A stretch of 27,925 nucleotides of DNA, taken from a virus. Location: the IMG/VR virus record IMGVR_UViG_3300028895_000339, positions 1-27,925 of that record; one strand, written 5' to 3'. Position 1 is the first letter of the stretch. Every line of letters begins with the position of its first letter. The notes under the pieces were generated by a model. It saw only the letters and a program-made list of their open reading frames with translations. It was not told the DNA's origin and searched no databases. Below, in pieces: positions 14,016 to 21,856 of the stretch. Both the position numbers and the translations under genes were made by a program.

Positions 14016-14443
14016 TGCCTGTTTCGACGCGATATCCCGGCGACGTGGTGGCGGTGATCGGCAGCATTCCCGCGAGGGCATTTGCCGGCGCCGCTACCTC
14101 GTCGCGGATCCGGTTCGGCGACTACCACTCGTTCATGGTGGTGGTCGACACGAACGTGGTCGCCACGTCGATCGATGCCAAGGTCATCGTGTACGACGCG
14201 GCCACCAGCGGCAACTCGTTCGACCTGCCCGGTGCTGCCATCACGCAGCTCGGGGCTGACGATGACGGTTCCACCTGCGTGATCGAGTTTGACGCACTCG
14301 GCGCGCCTGCGGGATACGACTGGTTCGGCGTCACGATGACGGCGAGCGGTACCTGTACCGGATCCGTCATCATCCTCGGTGTCTATCCACGATCCGATGC
14401 CGCGTCGGCCGATCAGGCCGTCACGGAGCGGGTCGTCGTCTGA
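14015..14443 (+). CDS. Putative beta-rich structural protein, second in tandem
   Basis: The product is 142 aa with an ATG at 14015 overlapping the previous stop (TAATG); no ribosome-binding site is visible, so translation is probably coupled. Strands YHSFMVVVDTN, AKVIVYDAATSG, CVIEFDALGAP, YDWFGVTMTASG and VIILGVYPRSD suggest a beta sandwich. It may be a decoration or head-fibre protein. It could be a distant paralogue of its upstream neighbour. Confidence 0.6.
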   Translation: MPVSTRYPGDVVAVIGSIPARAFAGAATSSRIRFGDYHSFMVVVDTNVVATSIDAKVIVYDAATSGNSFDLPGAAITQLGADDDGSTCVIEFDALGAPAGYDWFGVTMTASGTCTGSVIILGVYPRSDAASADQAVTERVVV

Positions 14444-14461
14444 CCCCCGGTTCCCCGGCGT

Positions 14462-14477
14462 CCGGCCTCCGGGCCGG
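14462..14477 (+). other. GC hairpin before the head-tail connector gene
   Basis: CCGGCC-TCCG-GGCCGG is a perfect 6-bp stem with a 4-base loop, followed by GCGTCGGGTTT and the ATG at 14488. The T-run is only three bases, so it is at best a weak terminator. There is no ribosome-binding site before 14488, so the hairpin may influence translation of the connector. Confidence 0.5.
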
Positions 14478-14487
14478 CGTCGGGTTT

Positions 14488-15636
14488 ATGGCCCTGACAG
14501 CCCTACAGCTCGCGGATCTTCGCGGCAAGGCGAAGCTCTACCTCGGCATCAGCGACGACGATCCGGCCTTCCAGATCGACGCGATGGCCGTGTACGACGA
14601 TCTGACGAACAACACCACGAGCACGATCCAAGTGACGAATACCGGGATCACGCTCGTCGGTGACGACGAAGGCACGGACACCGTGACCTTCGCCGGCCTG
14701 CTCGCCGACACGCTCGAGGATCTGCGTACGTCGCTGCTTGCGGCCAACGCCAATCTGCAGATCACGATCCTTGCCGCTGACGAAGTCGCGGCGACGGATC
14801 TGGTGCGTCTCGCTCCGGCGGACATCGCCGGGCAAGCGAACGAAAAGACGCTCAAGGCCGAGAACACCGCTCTGTTGGATCTGCTGATCGAGGGCACTCT
14901 GGCTGGCATCGAGGCCTTCCTCGGACGCAACCTGTTCTCGGCGACGTACCGCGAGCGGGTGTATCCGAGCGGCGGGCTGGTCACGCTCAAGCAGCCGAAT
15001 GTCACTCGCCTCGATCAGTTCTCGGTCGATCCGGAAGACGCGATTGCCGTCACCTACACGGGCTCCGACACGATGGCCCACGTCGAGGTGAGCAGCACGG
15101 CGGTGGTTCTGCGGAGCTTCAACGCGACGACCACGACCACGTCCCTCTCGCGATCGACGTACACGAACACGGCCACCATGGCCGCGGCGATCGATGCCGT
15201 GTCGGGCTGGTCGGCCACGGCGCGCGTGACGGTGCCGACGGATCGCCTGATCGAGACGCCCGGCTGGGACGCCAAGGGCACGAGTGTCGAGCTCCAGTAC
15301 TGGACCGACTACGACGGCGAGTACGAGGTGGACTACGAGGAGGGCCAGCTGCGTATTCGGATCCCGTCGTACACGGGCGGGATCTGGTATCGCGGCATGG
15401 GCTCGGTGCTCTATCAGGCCGGCTACACCGAACTGCCTCGCGACATCGAGCAGGTGCTGCTGACGCTGATCAAGTCGTCCTACGACGCGACGAAGCGGGA
15501 CGGCTCGGTGATTGCGGAGCGGCTGGGCGACTACTCGTACCAGCTTGCGCAGGAGTCGCTGTCCGGCGGCGTCAGCAAGGCGAACATCGCGTCTCAGCTG
15601 GCGGTGCTCGATCGATACCGGAGGATGCTCCCGTGA
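14488..15636 (+). CDS. Head-tail connector (gp6-like adaptor) with extra domains
   Basis: The product is 382 aa from ATG 14488. The helices expected of HK97 gp6-like adaptors are present but interrupted: LADLRGKAKLYLGI near the N-terminus, LLIEGTLAGIEAFLGRNLFS in the middle, and a C-terminal block DIEQVLLTLIKSSYDATKR to SQLAVLDRYRRMLP. Adaptors form the ring under the portal. Usual members are about 100-200 aa; here two Thr-rich beta inserts (about 40-120 and 195-260, both with TLEDLRTSLLA- or TMAAAIDAVSG-like segments) enlarge it. The acidic YDGEYEVDYEEGQLRIRIP strand pair is typical of the family. Confidence 0.75.
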   Translation: MALTALQLADLRGKAKLYLGISDDDPAFQIDAMAVYDDLTNNTTSTIQVTNTGITLVGDDEGTDTVTFAGLLADTLEDLRTSLLAANANLQITILAADEVAATDLVRLAPADIAGQANEKTLKAENTALLDLLIEGTLAGIEAFLGRNLFSATYRERVYPSGGLVTLKQPNVTRLDQFSVDPEDAIAVTYTGSDTMAHVEVSSTAVVLRSFNATTTTTSLSRSTYTNTATMAAAIDAVSGWSATARVTVPTDRLIETPGWDAKGTSVELQYWTDYDGEYEVDYEEGQLRIRIPSYTGGIWYRGMGSVLYQAGYTELPRDIEQVLLTLIKSSYDATKRDGSVIAERLGDYSYQLAQESLSGGVSKANIASQLAVLDRYRRMLP

Positions 15637-15950
15637 GCATCCAGACGATGACGGACGAGACTTCGGCGGTGGTGACCCGCCAAGGTGCCCCGTCGCTGAC
15701 GACCGGGGCTCGGACGATTACCACGGTGTGGTCGGGTCGGGTGCGGCTGCAGCCGCTGAGCGGGGCGGAGCAGGCGAAGTACAGCAGGGACACCGAGGTG
15801 GTCAACGCGAAGGCCTACATTGCGGGCAGCACGCCGATCCTGTCGGGCGACACCCTGTCGGTGGGCTCGACGGCGTACATCGTCCGTGCGGTGCGTGACA
15901 TCAACCTGCTGGGCCGCCTCACGACGCTCGAGTTGGAGCGGCAGCGGTAA
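15633..15950 (+). CDS. Head closure / head-tail joining protein
   Basis: The product is 105 aa with a GTG start at 15633 overlapping the previous stop. A Ser/Thr-rich N-terminus is followed by a small beta barrel (TVWSGRVRLQPLSGAEQ, KAYIAGSTPILSGDTLSVG, TAYIVRAVRDINLLGRLTTL). The pattern of a short G-D-x-L-x-V-G element followed by a final strand pair matches SPP1 gp16-like/Phage_H_T_join stoppers. The gene order (adaptor, stopper, gp10-like, terminator) supports this call. Confidence 0.68.
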   Translation: MSIQTMTDETSAVVTRQGAPSLTTGARTITTVWSGRVRLQPLSGAEQAKYSRDTEVVNAKAYIAGSTPILSGDTLSVGSTAYIVRAVRDINLLGRLTTLELERQR

Positions 15951-16432
15951 TGGCTGCCGTGCGTGGTCCAGACGGTCGGTTCATCAAGGCCGGCACCGTG
16001 TCCGATCAGACGGCTGCGTTTTCGGCCGCCCTCGTCAAGGCCGTGATGGAGGCGACCGAGCGGCAGACGCGGGAGATTGCCACGGCCATCCTCCGCGGGT
16101 ACCAGGGCACGCCGGGCATCCTGCGGGTCAACCCGACCCGCCGGCTGCCGTCGGGCAACCGCGTCGGCACGGACCCGTCCGCTCCGGGCGAGCCGCCGAA
16201 GCAGGTCACGGGCACCCTGCAGCGTGAACTCGACACCGACACCGAGCGGCAGGGTGACCGGGCGGTGGGGCGGATCGGCTACCGGAGCGGGTCGCCGGCG
16301 TCGCAGTACGCCCCTGCCCTCGAGTACGGCACGAACCGGATGGCCGCTCGTCCGTTCCTGCGTCCCGCCCTTGATGCACATAAGCAGGACTTTATCCGCC
16401 GGCTGCAGCGGATCGGGGAGAAGCTGGGGTAA
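15950..16432 (+). CDS. HK97 gp10-like neck/tail-completion protein
   Basis: The product is 160 aa with an ATG at 15950 overlapping the previous stop. The signature is in the C-terminal half: GRIGYRSGSPASQYAPALEY, GTNRMAARPFLRPALDAHK and a final amphipathic helix. The Y-A-x-x-x-E-x-G-T...R-P-F-L-R-P-A-L pattern is characteristic of HK97_gp10 family proteins found at the head-tail interface. The N-terminal helix (AFSAALVKAVMEATERQTREI) is also typical. Confidence 0.85.
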   Translation: MAAVRGPDGRFIKAGTVSDQTAAFSAALVKAVMEATERQTREIATAILRGYQGTPGILRVNPTRRLPSGNRVGTDPSAPGEPPKQVTGTLQRELDTDTERQGDRAVGRIGYRSGSPASQYAPALEYGTNRMAARPFLRPALDAHKQDFIRRLQRIGEKLG

Positions 16433-16845
16433 TGGGCGTGCTGCAGGTCAACGTGTGGAACGGGCTGGCTGCCCACCTGGACGCCGTGTCGTCGTTCAAG
16501 ACGGCGATCGGGGGCAGGATCTACTACGGCATTGCGCCGGAAGCGGTCCAGCGTCCCTATGCCGTCGTCACGTTCATCGACGATGTACCATTCAACGCGT
16601 TCACGCACGACGGGTACGAGACGCGCGTACAGTTTTCGATCTACGGTGACGAGGCCATCGGGCATCGATCCGTGATCGACATCGCGGACAAGCTTCGGGC
16701 GAGACTGCATCGGGTGCGGTTCACCGTCGTCGATCACGAGCCGATGCAGGCCGTGTTCGCTAACAGCCGCGGGGCGTTGCTGGAAGATCAACTCTGGCGG
16801 ATGGATATGGACTTCATCCTCCGCGGCTTTGAGAGTGGGAGCTGA
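16432..16845 (+). CDS. Tail terminator / tail completion protein (DUF3168-like)
   Basis: The product is 137 aa with an ATG at 16432 behind GGGGAG. Features match the DUF3168/gpU-like family: an N-terminal helix, RPYAVVTFIDDVPFN, a strand with VQFSIYGDEA, helix DIADKLRARLHR, and a final strand MDMDFILRG. These proteins cap the tail tube and stop its polymerisation. Position just before the tail tube gene agrees. Confidence 0.8.
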   Translation: MGVLQVNVWNGLAAHLDAVSSFKTAIGGRIYYGIAPEAVQRPYAVVTFIDDVPFNAFTHDGYETRVQFSIYGDEAIGHRSVIDIADKLRARLHRVRFTVVDHEPMQAVFANSRGALLEDQLWRMDMDFILRGFESGS

Positions 16846-16848
16846 CAC

Positions 16849-17298
16849 ATGGCTGTCGTTGCTGGGACCGAAGGAAGCGTCGTGTTTGCGAACGGGTACG
16901 CCGTCAAGGTGACCGCGTGGACCATTTCGGTCGAGGCCGACGAGGTGGACATCACCTCGTGGGACGAGTACGGGGTGTCGTCCGACGCGGCTGCGCGCCT
17001 TGCATCGTGGGATGCGTACCTCGGTGGACGGAAGCGTTGGAGCGGCACCTACACGGCCGTCTTCGACTCGGCGACCGATCCGTACACGAGCAGCACGCCG
17101 CTGGGCATGACGGCAGCTGCTGGCTCGGCAGATTTCTTCATCGACAACAATGCGGGCGGCACGGACAGCAAGTTCTCGGGGAGCATCATCGTGACGGGCA
17201 TCGAGGCCACGAACGACGTGTCCGACGCTGCGCGGATCACCTTCTCGTTCCGCGGCACCGGGGTTCTCACCTACACCGAACAGACTGCCGGCGGTTGA
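16849..17298 (+). CDS. Major tail protein (tail tube)
   Basis: The product is 149 aa with an ATG at 16849 behind GGGAGC. The beta-rich sequence reads EGSVVFANGYAVKVTAWTIS, DEVDITSWDEYGVSS, then KRWSGTYTAVFDS and ends with ITFSFRGTGVLTYTEQ. The D-x-T-x-W/S...G...G-x-Y arrangement is seen in siphovirus tail tube proteins, which stack as hexameric rings. The location between the terminator and the chaperone/tape measure genes is diagnostic. Confidence 0.82.
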   Translation: MAVVAGTEGSVVFANGYAVKVTAWTISVEADEVDITSWDEYGVSSDAAARLASWDAYLGGRKRWSGTYTAVFDSATDPYTSSTPLGMTAAAGSADFFIDNNAGGTDSKFSGSIIVTGIEATNDVSDAARITFSFRGTGVLTYTEQTAGG

Positions 17299-17310
17299 TA
17301 GGAACAGACA

Positions 17311-17649
17311 ATGCTGGATACCGGGATCGAGTTCGTCCTCAGCGACGGGCAGACGTACACGCTGCACCCGCTCACCCTGCGTGACTGGTCGGCGTTCGCG
17401 GAATGGGTGGGCGAGCGCGAGGGCAAGAAGCTCGTCGCCTTCGACGCGATGATGCAGGCGGCGGAGACGATGAGCGGGATGCTCTGGCTCGTCCACCGCT
17501 CGTTCCGGAAGGCACATCCGCAGGTCGGCATCGATCGAGTCATGGACTTGCTCGGATCGCTCGACCGCCTGGCGTCGATCGGTGCCAGGGTGATGGCACA
17601 GCCGGACGCGGATCCGGACCCTCACCGGGCCGAGGAGGCGGTGACCTGA
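17311..17649 (+). CDS. Putative tail assembly chaperone, first gene
   Basis: The product is 112 aa with an ATG at 17311 and AGGAA upstream. It begins with a beta hairpin (IEFVLSDGQTYTLHPLTLRDW) and continues with helices (FAEWVGEREGK, FDAMMQAAETMSGMLWLVHR). This start pattern is usual for gpG-type tail chaperones, which guard the tape measure protein. No slippery heptamer for the expected -1 frameshift was found near its end, and the next gene restarts at TGATG. Confidence 0.7.
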   Translation: MLDTGIEFVLSDGQTYTLHPLTLRDWSAFAEWVGEREGKKLVAFDAMMQAAETMSGMLWLVHRSFRKAHPQVGIDRVMDLLGSLDRLASIGARVMAQPDADPDPHRAEEAVT

Positions 17650-17861
17650 TGGACCTTGCACTGATCGCCGCCCACCTGTCCAACTCGTCCCTGGACGAGG
17701 TGGCGGGGTGGTCGCTGCGTCAGTGCGTTGCGGTGACTCGGCGATATCGATCGGTGCTGCCGTTCCTCGGGCTCGGTGCCGACAGCAAGGCCGAGCCCGT
17801 GCGTGACCCGCAGGCGGTCAAGTCGATCGCCCATGCCTTCGGATTGGTGCGTCCGTCGTGA
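17649..17861 (+). CDS. Putative tail assembly chaperone, second gene
   Basis: The product is 70 aa with an ATG at 17649 overlapping the previous stop by one base. It is helical (MDLALIAAHLSNSSLDEVAG, WSLRQCVAVTRRYRSVLPFLG). It occupies the place of the gpGT extension or gpT-like product before the tape measure gene. In classical siphoviruses this part is made by frameshifting; here coupled reinitiation looks likely. Its stop overlaps the tape measure start. Confidence 0.6.
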   Translation: MDLALIAAHLSNSSLDEVAGWSLRQCVAVTRRYRSVLPFLGLGADSKAEPVRDPQAVKSIAHAFGLVRPS

Positions 17862-19264
17862 AGATCGCCGAAGCATTCGTCGAGATCAGTGCCCGGTTCG
17901 ACAAGCTCAAGCAGGGTTTGTCAGGTGCCGTGTCAACGGCACGCACTCAGGTCGGAAAGATCGAAGGCCGGTTTGCCAAGATGCGGGCAACCGTGGGCGC
18001 TGCCTTTGACGGATTGGCGAAGAAGGCTCGGGAATCGTTCACTCAGATTGGCGGCGCAATCACCGGCGCGGCGACCGGACTTCTTGCATTCGTCGACCGC
18101 ACGGCTGCGATCATCGATGAGCAGGCGAAGTTCGCCCGCCGCGTCGGCGTGACCGTCCAGTCTTTGCGAGAGTTCGAGCACGCAGCTGAACTGTCCGGAA
18201 TCCAAGCCAATCAGTTCCGGATGGCGTTGCAACGATTGACGCGACGGTCTGCGGAAGCCGCGATGGGCACCGGGGAAGCCAAAGACGCGCTGGCGGAACT
18301 GGGCATCAACGCCGAAAAGTTCGTCGGTCTTTCGCTTGAAGACAAGATGGGCGTGCTGGCGGATGCGTTCGCCAAAGTGACAAACCAGGCCGACCGAGTT
18401 CGCCTCGCGTTCAAGCTGTTTGACGCCGAAGGCGTGGCGATGGTCCAGATGCTCGAGAACGGCCGCATCGGCCTTGCATCGATGACGGCTGAGTTTCGCA
18501 GGCTTAATGGAGTCGTTACGGACGATTCGGCAAAGGCCCTCGAAGACTACAACGACTCGATGACGAAACTGAGGGCGACATTCAGTGGGCTTGGCGTCGA
18601 GTTGGCAACCGGATTGGCGCCTGCACTTCAAGCAATGGCCGAAGAGTGGACGATCTGGCTTCGCCGTGTGAAGGACACAGAGCTGTCGCTGAGTGGTGTT
18701 CTCGGGCTGCTTCGCGACATCGTCGCAAATTCCGTTTTTGGCGGCCTTCTTGGTTTGACGCCAGACACCTCGCTGGCACCCGACGAGCGTGGCGCAACGG
18801 AAACCCGTTCGGAGGCCGCACGCGAGAGGTTGCGCCGCGAACGTGAAATGGCGGAAATGTCCACGCAGGTCTTGATGGAGGAGGCGCGGCGAGAGTTTCA
18901 GCGAGCGCTGGCATACACCTCTCAGTACACCGGGTTGCCAGGCGCCGCATTCCTGCGCCCTCGCGGGTATGGGGAGTTCAGCACGGGCGGCAGAGGCAAC
19001 GAGGGCACACCGTTCACCCCCGGCCCCGGCTTCCTGCCCACGTCGTCGGCTCTGGACAAGCCGCTGGCCGCCGTGACGCAGGCGATCACCACGGCCGTCG
19101 CGTCCGGCATCGAGTCCGTCAGCACGGCGATCGGCGGCTTCAACGCCGGCGTCGAGCAGCAGATCCAGCGCAACATGCTGACGCAGTCGCAGCAGCAGAC
19201 CAGGCTGCTGCGTGACATCCGAGACGGCGTCAACGCGGCCCAGTCCGGAGGGGCATTCACATGA
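17858..19264 (+). CDS. Tail tape measure protein
   Basis: The product is 468 aa with a GTG start at 17858 overlapping the previous stop. It begins with VEISARFDKLKQGLSGAVS and long helices, then a family-typical segment SLREFEHAAELSGIQANQFR, ALQRLTRRSAEAAMGTGEAK and LGLSLEDKMGVLADAFAKV-like text, with a hydrophobic segment near FGGLLGL. The C-terminus is Gln-rich and helical. Tape measure proteins set tail length; with about 0.15 nm per residue this would give a tail near 70 nm. Glutamate codons GAA are about as common as GAG from 17870 to about 18960, whereas the 3' end and neighbouring genes use mostly GAG, hinting at a mosaic joint. Confidence 0.85.
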   Translation: MKIAEAFVEISARFDKLKQGLSGAVSTARTQVGKIEGRFAKMRATVGAAFDGLAKKARESFTQIGGAITGAATGLLAFVDRTAAIIDEQAKFARRVGVTVQSLREFEHAAELSGIQANQFRMALQRLTRRSAEAAMGTGEAKDALAELGINAEKFVGLSLEDKMGVLADAFAKVTNQADRVRLAFKLFDAEGVAMVQMLENGRIGLASMTAEFRRLNGVVTDDSAKALEDYNDSMTKLRATFSGLGVELATGLAPALQAMAEEWTIWLRRVKDTELSLSGVLGLLRDIVANSVFGGLLGLTPDTSLAPDERGATETRSEAARERLRREREMAEMSTQVLMEEARREFQRALAYTSQYTGLPGAAFLRPRGYGEFSTGGRGNEGTPFTPGPGFLPTSSALDKPLAAVTQAITTAVASGIESVSTAIGGFNAGVEQQIQRNMLTQSQQQTRLLRDIRDGVNAAQSGGAFT

Positions 19265-20088
19265 GCGCATTCCCCGGCACGGGCGAGTTCGGCGCGAATC
19301 CCCAGGTGCGGGTTGCCCGCGTCATCGGTGGCGAATCGTTCGAGCGATCGGGCGAGCGGGACCGCCGGAGAATCCAGTGGTCCGTCACGCCGAAGGATCC
19401 GAGCGTCGAGGCACAGGTGGCGACGGCGACGCTGGCGTGGCGTGCCGTCGGCGTCCAGGTCGGCGACGCCCACCCGGAAGATCCGTCGCTGCGGGCGTCC
19501 GAGTTCCGCGTGTCGCAGACGCGCGAGAACCGGTACGCATGGGTCGTCGAGTGGACGTACCAGCCGGTATCGCCCACGGACCCCGGCGGCGACGACCCGA
19601 CCGAGCCCGGGTTCGTCGAGGTGAACGTGGACAACGAAGTCGAGTTCCAGGACTTCTACGTTCAGGGTGCAGACTTCTACACCAATGGCCTGCCCCCGCT
19701 CCCGCCGCAGCCGACGACGATCGGAGAGATCATTGCCGTGGATGGCCGGCCGACGAGTCTGCCGGTGCGCACGATCCGGGCCGACATCTCCATCATCGTC
19801 GAGGGCTTTCCGGACTTTGCCACGTTCGCCACGGCAAGCGGCCGACGGAACAACGTGACATTCCTAGGCGGTGCTGTCGGCAGCATCCTGTACACGGGCG
19901 CCCGATCGAACCGCATCGCACCGAACCGGTTCCGCGTGACGCACACCTTCGTGCAGGACGAGTTCTTCCACATGCGTCAGATCGGCACGTTCGATCCTGA
20001 CACGGGCGATCTGATCGACTGCTTTGTAATCCAGCCTTTTCGCAACTTCGCCGACTTCCAAGCCGTGCTTGGGTTGCCGCCGCTGTGA
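19261..20088 (+). CDS. Tail protein downstream of the tape measure, distal-tail candidate
   Basis: The product is 275 aa with an ATG at 19261 overlapping the tape measure end. It is rich in beta strands (QVRVARVIGGESFERSGERD, RYAWVVEWTYQPVS, VRTIRADISIIVEGFPDF, NRFRVTHTFVQDEFFHMRQI) with a central Pro-rich linker (SPTDPGGDDPTEPGF). Genes here usually encode distal-tail or baseplate hub proteins. I cannot match a specific family by eye, so the call is positional. Confidence 0.6.
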   Translation: MSAFPGTGEFGANPQVRVARVIGGESFERSGERDRRRIQWSVTPKDPSVEAQVATATLAWRAVGVQVGDAHPEDPSLRASEFRVSQTRENRYAWVVEWTYQPVSPTDPGGDDPTEPGFVEVNVDNEVEFQDFYVQGADFYTNGLPPLPPQPTTIGEIIAVDGRPTSLPVRTIRADISIIVEGFPDFATFATASGRRNNVTFLGGAVGSILYTGARSNRIAPNRFRVTHTFVQDEFFHMRQIGTFDPDTGDLIDCFVIQPFRNFADFQAVLGLPPL

Positions 20089-20603
20089 CGTACTACCCCA
20101 GGTTCAACAGCGGCCAGAACAAGCTCACGCCCGAGTTGCTCAACCGGGCGATGGACGCTCTGCAATGGTTCGAGTCGAACCGCCGGCGGATTGCGTTCAA
20201 GAAGCCGGATCAATATGTGCGTCGTCGCGACGTGCCTGGATTCTGGGCGATCATCCTGAACTCGACGCCGGTGAGCGGGCAGCCGAATCGGTGGGAGTAC
20301 CAGTGGATCGAGGCCAAGAAGAACGGACGCGGGTACGGCACATGGGCGCCGGATCCGGAAGGACGCAGCAGCGTCAACGACGGCAACGCCTATAACGTGC
20401 TCGAGAACCCCAACGACGGCACCGGCGTCGAGGGCATCGGCGTGGACGTGGATACTCTGCCTGGTACTTTCGCCATCAAGCCCGTGCCTGCCAGTACGCT
20501 CGTCCGGATGTCCACGATCAAGGCCCCGGCTGATGAACCGGAAGAGCCGGCAGTGGTGGAGTACTGGTTCTCATACTGGAATGCCGTGGATGGCCAGTGC
20601 TGA
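20085..20603 (+). CDS. Putative minor tail protein
   Basis: The product is 172 aa with a GTG start at 20085 overlapping the previous stop. An N-terminal helix (KLTPELLNRAMDALQWFESN) resembles the short oligomerisation helix of tail adaptor proteins. Then come beta strands (FWAIILNSTPVSG, YQWIEAKKNGRGYGTW, TFAIKPVPASTLVRMS). It ends with an acidic Pro-rich turn and VEYWFSYWN. Function inferred from position only. Confidence 0.58.
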   Translation: MTYYPRFNSGQNKLTPELLNRAMDALQWFESNRRRIAFKKPDQYVRRRDVPGFWAIILNSTPVSGQPNRWEYQWIEAKKNGRGYGTWAPDPEGRSSVNDGNAYNVLENPNDGTGVEGIGVDVDTLPGTFAIKPVPASTLVRMSTIKAPADEPEEPAVVEYWFSYWNAVDGQC

Positions 20604-21856
20604 TGACGCACGCGCATTGGACATGTTGCTGCACTGGCGGTCCAGTCTGTTACCCGATCATCCTTTGTCCGTGTGACGAAGGATCGTTCTCGCCCGGGCT
20701 GAACGCCTTGCAGTTCGGGCTCGTCTGCGGGCAGGGTGTTGCCCAGGCATTGATCGGCGGCGGCGCCGGCATCTGCACGAACGACCAGGGCGAACTGCCA
20801 GGTATCTACGAGCCCGGTGGAACGTACATCGTCGAAGTCCCGGACGGCCAGGGCGGACTTCCGGGCGGCCCGCTTTGTTTCAGCGTGTCGCCCGAACCGG
20901 GCAGCATCTTCCTCGACGTGGTGGCGGCGTGTCCTGCCGTCTTCGGTCAGCCGTCGACTTCGACCTGCGACAATCCGGACTGCTGCGAGGAGGTGATCGT
21001 TCCGATCGAAGTCTTCGTGTTGCAGTGGTGCGGGCCGTGCCCGACGAGCCAGAGTCCGCCGTTGGATGCGTCGCAAACGACGCAGTACGCTGCCGTCGGT
21101 TCTGTCCCGGATGGATGCGACGTCGTGCAGATCACGCTCAACGGCAATCTGTACTGCTTCGAGGTGATCCGTCCGAGCGTCTTCGTGAACTCGGACACGC
21201 CGCTTGTTTCCATTGAGGTGTGTTACGACGAATGCGAAGGACCGCCCGGCGAACCGAGCGCGTGCTGCGTCATCGAGGCTCCGCCGACCAGTTGCACCGA
21301 ATGCACTCCGGAACTGTGCCCGAACACGTTTACCATTGTCATTCCGGCGTTGTCCAGGCTGTGCTGCCGCCACGACGGTACGCCCGTGGGTCCGCCCTGC
21401 AATCCGACTGTTGGATCATGCAACTTTGCTGATCCGGACGAATGCCCGGTTCTTACAACGATCACGTTTGAAGACTGCGCCGTAGGCGACCCGCTTTCCA
21501 TTTCTCCGGAACAGCCATTGCTGTATGAAGGGCGATACAACCCGGCCATCACGCGCATCGAATGTTTGACGCGCGGCGAGTTCACCGTCCCGTGCCAATC
21601 CTGTTCCGGATGGGGTGGATGTGGGGCGACGACGTGCGTACCGAACGATTCGTTATGGCCTCTCGGCGAAAGCCGCTGGATTTTTAGAACCAACTTCATT
21701 GGCTGGTTTGTGCGCATCGGTCCAGAATCGGTTTGTCCGCTTGGCAACTATCGTTTCTGCCGATTTGCGAGTCAGGCTCAGCCACCAAACGAACAAAAAT
21801 TCGTGAGGCGTGACGACTTCCTGCCCATCAACGCTTTGACATTGCAGGCCGTCTGA
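20603..21856 (+). CDS. Very cysteine-rich putative tail/virion protein
   Basis: The product is 417 aa with ATG 20603 overlapping the previous stop by one base (a GTG at 20597 is an alternative). I count 37 cysteines, nearly 9 percent, in clusters such as WTCCCTGGPVCYPIILCPC, CDNPDCCEE, CGPC, SCTECTPELC and CQSCSGWGGCGATTC, between beta strands (TYIVEVPDG, EVFVLQWCG, VVQITLNGNLYCFEV). It has no signal peptide, consistent with assembly in a virion. The cysteines could bind metal or form disulfides after release. The last ~80 residues have few. Its base composition is visibly less GC-rich than its neighbours. I know no established family for it. Confidence 0.65.
   Translation: MTHAHWTCCCTGGPVCYPIILCPCDEGSFSPGLNALQFGLVCGQGVAQALIGGGAGICTNDQGELPGIYEPGGTYIVEVPDGQGGLPGGPLCFSVSPEPGSIFLDVVAACPAVFGQPSTSTCDNPDCCEEVIVPIEVFVLQWCGPCPTSQSPPLDASQTTQYAAVGSVPDGCDVVQITLNGNLYCFEVIRPSVFVNSDTPLVSIEVCYDECEGPPGEPSACCVIEAPPTSCTECTPELCPNTFTIVIPALSRLCCRHDGTPVGPPCNPTVGSCNFADPDECPVLTTITFEDCAVGDPLSISPEQPLLYEGRYNPAITRIECLTRGEFTVPCQSCSGWGGCGATTCVPNDSLWPLGESRWIFRTNFIGWFVRIGPESVCPLGNYRFCRFASQAQPPNEQKFVRRDDFLPINALTLQAV

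Noticed and set aside
17580-17650. Programmed -1 frameshift in the tail chaperone genes
   Set aside because: No X-XXY-YYZ heptamer was found in the overlap; a TGATG restart explains the second gene.
16279-17661. Open frame of 460 codons on the - strand
   Set aside because: Antisense to five well-supported neck and tail genes.
17933-19270. Open frame of 445 codons on the - strand
   Set aside because: Antisense to the tape measure gene; no start signal or family features.
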